Assembly (NCBI RefSeq): GCF_010723575.1
Contig: NZ_BLKZ01000001.1
Span: 5,518,001-5,582,000, forward strand
DNA: 64,000 nucleotides
Direction of reading: 5' to 3'
DNA from: Mycobacterium bourgelatii
GTDB lineage: Bacteria; Actinomycetota; Actinomycetes; Mycobacteriales; Mycobacteriaceae
In this document: positions 61,501 through 64,000 of the stretch, in pieces
Layout: each line of letters starts with the position of its first letter
Numbering within the stretch: position 1 is the stretch's first letter
The notes under the pieces: generated by a model
Told to the model about the DNA's origin: nothing
Databases searched by the model: none
What the model saw: only the letters and a program-made list of their open reading frames with translations
Program-made: the position numbers and the translations under genes

Positions 61501-61875
61501 GTAGCTCGCGTCATCCCGCAGTTGGATCTCACCGGAATGGATTCCAACGCGCAGGCGGATGGGTGCCAGCGGGGCGCGCTGCAACGCCAATGCGCACGCT
61601 ACGGCGTCGCTTGCGCGGTCGAAAGCGATGACGAAGCTGTCGCCCTCGCCTTGCTCCATTGGGCGCACCCCGTGGTGGGCGTCCACCAGTCGTGACAATG
61701 TCGCGTCGAGACGTGCCACGGCCGTGGTCATCTCGCTTGCGCAGGATTGCCAGAGGCCGGTGGATCCTTCGATGTCGGCCAGCAGCAACGTCACCGTTCC
61801 GGTCGGCAGTTCGCTCACGCCAGGCTCGCTCCAGTTCACCGGTGGCACATCCGCGCGGGGATCGGTTTCACCCAT
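58564..61875 (-). CDS. cyclase-homology/STAND ATPase/LuxR regulator
   Basis: A 1103-residue three-part regulator of the Rv0386/Rv1358 kind. Residues 25-190 are a class III nucleotide-cyclase domain: metal Asp34 in LLLADIEGST and Asp79 in GEGDSF, and INRAARV with the transition-state Arg. The substrate-specifying Lys position is Gln75. Next is an ATPase with GAGGVGKTRLA and LLIVLDNCEHLL, then a TPR-like helical region. The LuxR HTH ends the protein: LTPAELDVARLVSEG and SNKDIAERLFISPRTVQAHL. It may couple nucleotide signals to transcription; cyclase activity is uncertain. Confidence 0.9.
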   Translation of the reverse strand: MGETDPRADVPPVNWSEPGVSELPTGTVTLLLADIEGSTGLWQSCASEMTTAVARLDATLSRLVDAHHGVRPMEQGEGDSFVIAFDRASDAVACALALQRAPLAPIRLRVGIHSGEIQLRDDASYIGPTINRAARVRDLAHGGQTVLTAAVEQLVVDLLPPGAWLADLGSHHLRDIPRPERIFGLYHPDLPVDFPPLRSTSAATTTAFPILLTKFVGRTREIAELARLLHEHRLVTLTGAGGVGKTRLAVQLAGQESDVVGESVHYVDLAPINDPDLVAAAIAKVFGLQDQLDRSAIDSINARIGDRRLLIVLDNCEHLLEASAAVVVALLGNCPNVRVLATSREPLRIASEVNWQVPSLGLADEAVELFTDRARQVRPDFTVNDGNVSAVHEICRRLDGMPLAIELAAARMRAMSAADICDSLNDRFMLLTGGARSAVRRQQTLRASVDWSHSMLAAAEATLFRQLAVFAGGFDLDAVVAVCGDGVMQRYHVLDQLTLLVDKSLVQADNTAERTRYRMLETIRDYALEKLVEAGEADALRRRHRDYYTALAAGLEAPACNSFRRVVANVEADIDNLRAAFAYSRESGEPARALQMASSLLPLWEGRGQLREGLKWFDAIFDDEGVDLDAIEPALAVRALADKAVLDSLVAAFDTGKRAQRALTLARELDDPALLARSLTACGCVAGLDFESAAIYFAEASELARVTGDDWRLSQILSRQAYLAAMQGDPAAASALGTEGADLAEALDDWPKAHICRWAIGMAQMLRADLTGAIDTCRELFAACEASSDILAMMLSLITQGCALIFRGDVAAAQEVGRSAISAGAELDAVLERAATTVLAMVAVANGDAPAARELGMKIWELPGVHRGSVAVSAVAMCAHVEGDLARAQELADEAVATLAGWHKSWALCTRAYIAADLGDHDRSRRDAQQALSILADTQSRLCLPTILECLARAAINDGGHAEAARLLGAADAVSNRTGESRLPIYQAGYEAAVEACRNGLGLDEFQAAWADGAALSDEDVISHALRGRADRKRPATGWASLTPAELDVARLVSEGLSNKDIAERLFISPRTVQAHLTHMYTKLGYNSRVQLAQEAVRQNSSF

Positions 61876-62029
61876 GTTAGCCAGCTTCCCCCGCGCCGGG
61901 GCGCTGCCACATCAGCACAAACGCGTATAGGCGCTCCGCGCCGCCGCCGTACGCATTTACGCGATCCGACCAATGACCGGCGGACAGTCCGCGCCGCATA
62001 GTCGAAGGACCACTACCGAGGAGATCACA

Positions 62030-63205
62030 ATGACCCAGCAGTTCTGTGCGGTGGATTCCGTCCTCGCCGGACATCACGACCCACGTTTCAGCGACCTCGC
62101 CGTCGCTCTGGCAGAAGAGCTCACCACCGGCGGTGAACTCGGCGCGGCCATAACGGTCGACATCGATGGGGAGTCAGTCGTCGATATCTGGGGCGGATAT
62201 GCCGACCGCGCAAAAACCCGACAATGGGATCGGGACACGATCGTCAACGTCTTTTCCAGCACCAAGAACATCACCGCTTTGGCGGCGCTGTTGCTGATCG
62301 ACCGCGGCGAACTCGATCCTTTCGCCCCGGTGGCCCAATACTGGCCGGAGTTCGCCGCAAACGGCAAGCACACCATCGAAGTACGACACGTCTTGAGCCA
62401 CACCTCGGGGGTTTCTGGCTGGGAGCCGCCGTTCAGCACCGAGGAGTTGTATGACTGGGACAAGTCGACCGCACGACTGGCCGCCCAGGCGCCGTGGTGG
62501 GAGCCCGGCACCGCGTCCGGGTATCACGTGGTTACCATCGGCCACATAGTTGGTGAGCTCGTACGCCGGATCACCGGGATGACACTCAAAGAATTTGTGC
62601 GCGAGGAGATTGCAGGACCGCTAGCGGCCGACTTCCAGATCGGCGCGCGTCCCGAAGACGACACCCGCATCGCCGAGTTGGTCTCGCCGCCCGCATTCGA
62701 CCTGCCGCTGGACTTGATGCCCGAAGATTCCCCGATGCGTAAGACATTCGACACCCTTCCGCCGACTCCTGACGGCGCGTTGACGGCGCAGACCACCGCT
62801 TGGCGGCGTGCGGACATCGGCTCGGCCAACGGGCACGGCAATGCGCGCTCGCTGGTGCGGTGCCTTTCCGCAATATCACTGGGCGGCAAAGTAAACGGCA
62901 TCCAGCTGCTGCGTCCCGAGACGGTTGAGCTGATCTTTCAGGAGCAGGCCAACGGCATAGATCTGGTGCTGGGCATGCCCGCCCGGTGGGGTATCGGATA
63001 CGCCCTCCCGAAACCGGAAGCGGTACCGGACATCCCGGACGGGCGGATCTGCTATTGGGGCGGATGGGGTGGCTCGATGGTGATCATGGACCTGGACCGG
63101 CGGATGACGATGTCCTATGTGATGAACAGGATGGGTCATGTGACCCCCGCCGGATCGGAACGGACGCAGAAGTACACCCGAGTGCTCTATCAGATCGTGA
63201 GCTGA
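62030..63205 (+). CDS. serine hydrolase, beta-lactamase/esterase class C family
   Basis: A 391-residue protein of the class C beta-lactamase-like family (penicillin-binding/esterase EstB type). The nucleophile motif is SSTK (SxxK) near residue 75, the Tyr motif is YHVVT, and a Trp/Gly-rich WGGWGGS segment takes the place of the KTG box. There is no signal peptide, so it is cytosolic and more likely an esterase than a drug-hydrolysing enzyme. Start chosen at ATG 62030 after GAGGAG. It is divergent from the cyclase-LuxR gene and overlaps the convergent transporter by 16 bases. Confidence 0.83.
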   Translation: MTQQFCAVDSVLAGHHDPRFSDLAVALAEELTTGGELGAAITVDIDGESVVDIWGGYADRAKTRQWDRDTIVNVFSSTKNITALAALLLIDRGELDPFAPVAQYWPEFAANGKHTIEVRHVLSHTSGVSGWEPPFSTEELYDWDKSTARLAAQAPWWEPGTASGYHVVTIGHIVGELVRRITGMTLKEFVREEIAGPLAADFQIGARPEDDTRIAELVSPPAFDLPLDLMPEDSPMRKTFDTLPPTPDGALTAQTTAWRRADIGSANGHGNARSLVRCLSAISLGGKVNGIQLLRPETVELIFQEQANGIDLVLGMPARWGIGYALPKPEAVPDIPDGRICYWGGWGGSMVIMDLDRRMTMSYVMNRMGHVTPAGSERTQKYTRVLYQIVS

Positions 63206-64000
63206 TCGACGGCGCGTCTGTCGAGGCGGTACAGCCCAGCGATCGTTGCGACTCCTACGAGAATCAACACTCCCCAAACGATTTCATCGGAACCGAGACG
63301 GTGCGCCACGCTCATGAGCCAGCCGACCGCAATGTTGCCGACCAGGATGCCCACTCCGACAATGGTGCTGTAGAACCCGTAGTGCGTCGCCACCAGTCGG
63401 TTGTTCGACAAGGTCACCACGGTGCGCATCTCGAAGGGGAACAGCGCCGCCGAGGCAACGGCGAGCAAACCGGCGGACAGCAGCAGCGCGGTGATCGCGG
63501 CGGTGTTCCCGAGACGTTGTCCGTTGGGGACCAGCAGCAGCGGAACGAACGACGCCACCAGGATCATCGCGCCCACGACGAGGCTGCGCGACGGGTCCCA
63601 GCGCGCTGCGAACCACTGGGTGATGCGCCATTGCCCGGCTATCGCGACCAGTCCCGAAATCGCGAACATCGCCGCCACCAAGAGAGATTGGCGGCCGGGC
63701 GCGAGGACCGCGGCCTGCATGGGTAACGCGAGGTAGATCTGGAAGGACAACACGTAGGCACCGGACATCGCGACACCAAACGCCAGGAACCGCCGGTTGG
63801 CAACCAACGTCCGCCAGTCGGACAGGATCGACGTGCGCTCGGCATCGGGGTCGGCCGTGTGTTGCGGTAGGGCGAACAACTGCGCCACGGTCAGTACGGC
63901 GAACACGATCGCGGCGCCCAATACGGTCGCGCGGAAATCCAGCATCAACAACGCCAATCCGACCAACGGACCAAGCAGAATCCCGGCTTGATAGAAGATG
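63190..64000 (-). CDS. MFS-type transporter, C-terminal part (runs off window)
   Basis: The C-terminal part (about 269 residues) of a polytopic membrane protein; the frame remains open to the window edge. At least seven hydrophobic segments are visible, for example LALLMLDFRATVLGAAIVFA, SLLVAAMFAISGLVAIAG and GVGILVGNIAVGWLM. Short charged loops and a central hydrophilic loop (PQHTADPDAERTSILSDW) fit a major facilitator superfamily exporter. The substrate cannot be inferred. The C-terminus overlaps the serine hydrolase gene tail to tail. Confidence 0.78.
   Translation of the reverse strand, partial: IFYQAGILLGPLVGLALLMLDFRATVLGAAIVFAVLTVAQLFALPQHTADPDAERTSILSDWRTLVANRRFLAFGVAMSGAYVLSFQIYLALPMQAAVLAPGRQSLLVAAMFAISGLVAIAGQWRITQWFAARWDPSRSLVVGAMILVASFVPLLLVPNGQRLGNTAAITALLLSAGLLAVASAALFPFEMRTVVTLSNNRLVATHYGFYSTIVGVGILVGNIAVGWLMSVAHRLGSDEIVWGVLILVGVATIAGLYRLDRRAVDQLTI

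Noticed and set aside
62030..63205. Beta-lactamase conferring resistance
   Set aside because: SxxK is present but there is no signal peptide and no KTG box; an esterase-type relative is more likely.
1..64000. Genomic island with integrase, IS or tRNA boundary
   Set aside because: No transposase, integrase, tRNA or obvious direct repeats were seen, and base composition looks uniform apart from short AT-rich promoters.

Overview
The window is chromosomal DNA from a high-GC actinobacterium, almost certainly a Mycobacterium. The evidence is the frequent GTG/TTG starts, the small ferredoxins with a C-x5-C...CP motif, a mycofactocin-type SDR, a cyclase/ATPase/LuxR regulator of the Rv0386/Rv1358 kind, and heavy duplication of acyl-CoA dehydrogenase, P450 and SDR genes. 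I saw no tRNA, rRNA, insertion sequence, phage gene or CRISPR array. Most genes look catabolic, for a lipid, terpenoid, steroid-like or aromatic substrate that the sequence does not identify.

Layout. 1-5993: a partial acyl-CoA dehydrogenase, a SnoaL/SDR pair, a phosphotransferase, a CMD protein, a frameshifted 3-hydroxyisobutyrate dehydrogenase and the first of four amidohydrolase-2 genes. 6042-10582: a second amidohydrolase, a Rieske ferredoxin and a hydrolase, then a NuoF-like flavoprotein with its own ferredoxin. 10604-18360: an NHL-propeller membrane protein, a DUF35-thiolase fusion operon, and two convergent P450/ferredoxin pairs. 18551-23580: a TetR pair, a thiolase, an acyl-CoA dehydrogenase and an amidohydrolase. 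23928-29662: a seven-gene operon with a Rieske oxygenase, an unusual metal-site amidohydrolase and a two-gene acyl-CoA dehydrogenase. 29659-37431: a large LuxR (LAL) regulator with a mandelate-like module (benzoylformate decarboxylase, tautomerase, quinone reductase, GlcD-GlcE fusion). 37554-42777: an acyl-CoA dehydrogenase, a TetR regulator, a P450 and two SDRs. 42845-51815: one long minus-strand operon (TetR, ferredoxin, P450, amidohydrolase, two M24 proteins, a 37-residue ORF, a double CoA-transferase, an SDR). 51880-64000: P450/SDR, a second LAL regulator with SDRs, the cyclase-LuxR regulator, a serine hydrolase and a partial MFS transporter.

Regulation is the most informative layer. Three candidate operators tie genes together: (1) GAGAAT-N3-ATTCTC, three perfect copies and one with a single mismatch, plus weaker copies, at catabolic promoters, two of them flanking the TetR gene at 38884; (2) a TTAAGTCAA...TTGATTTAA dyad at the promoter of the nine-gene operon led by TetR 51147-51815, and again between the 53259 SDR and the 54156 LAL gene; (3) CCCGGGTAAATCCCCGG, shared by the LAL/mdlC divergent promoter and the GlcD-GlcE promoter. 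A fourth 24-bp dyad precedes the TetR at 19677. An intergenic hairpin family built on GCGAGCAGACGCAAA occurs four times.

A second theme is pairing of a canonical enzyme with a relative that has lost key residues: amidohydrolases 6042/4902, M24 proteins 47298/46190, the two halves of the CoA-transferase, and the split acyl-CoA dehydrogenase. Five P450s and four 3Fe-4S-type ferredoxins are present with no classical ferredoxin reductase, so the NuoF-like protein is a candidate electron donor. All product assignments rest on reading motifs by eye; no database search was possible.
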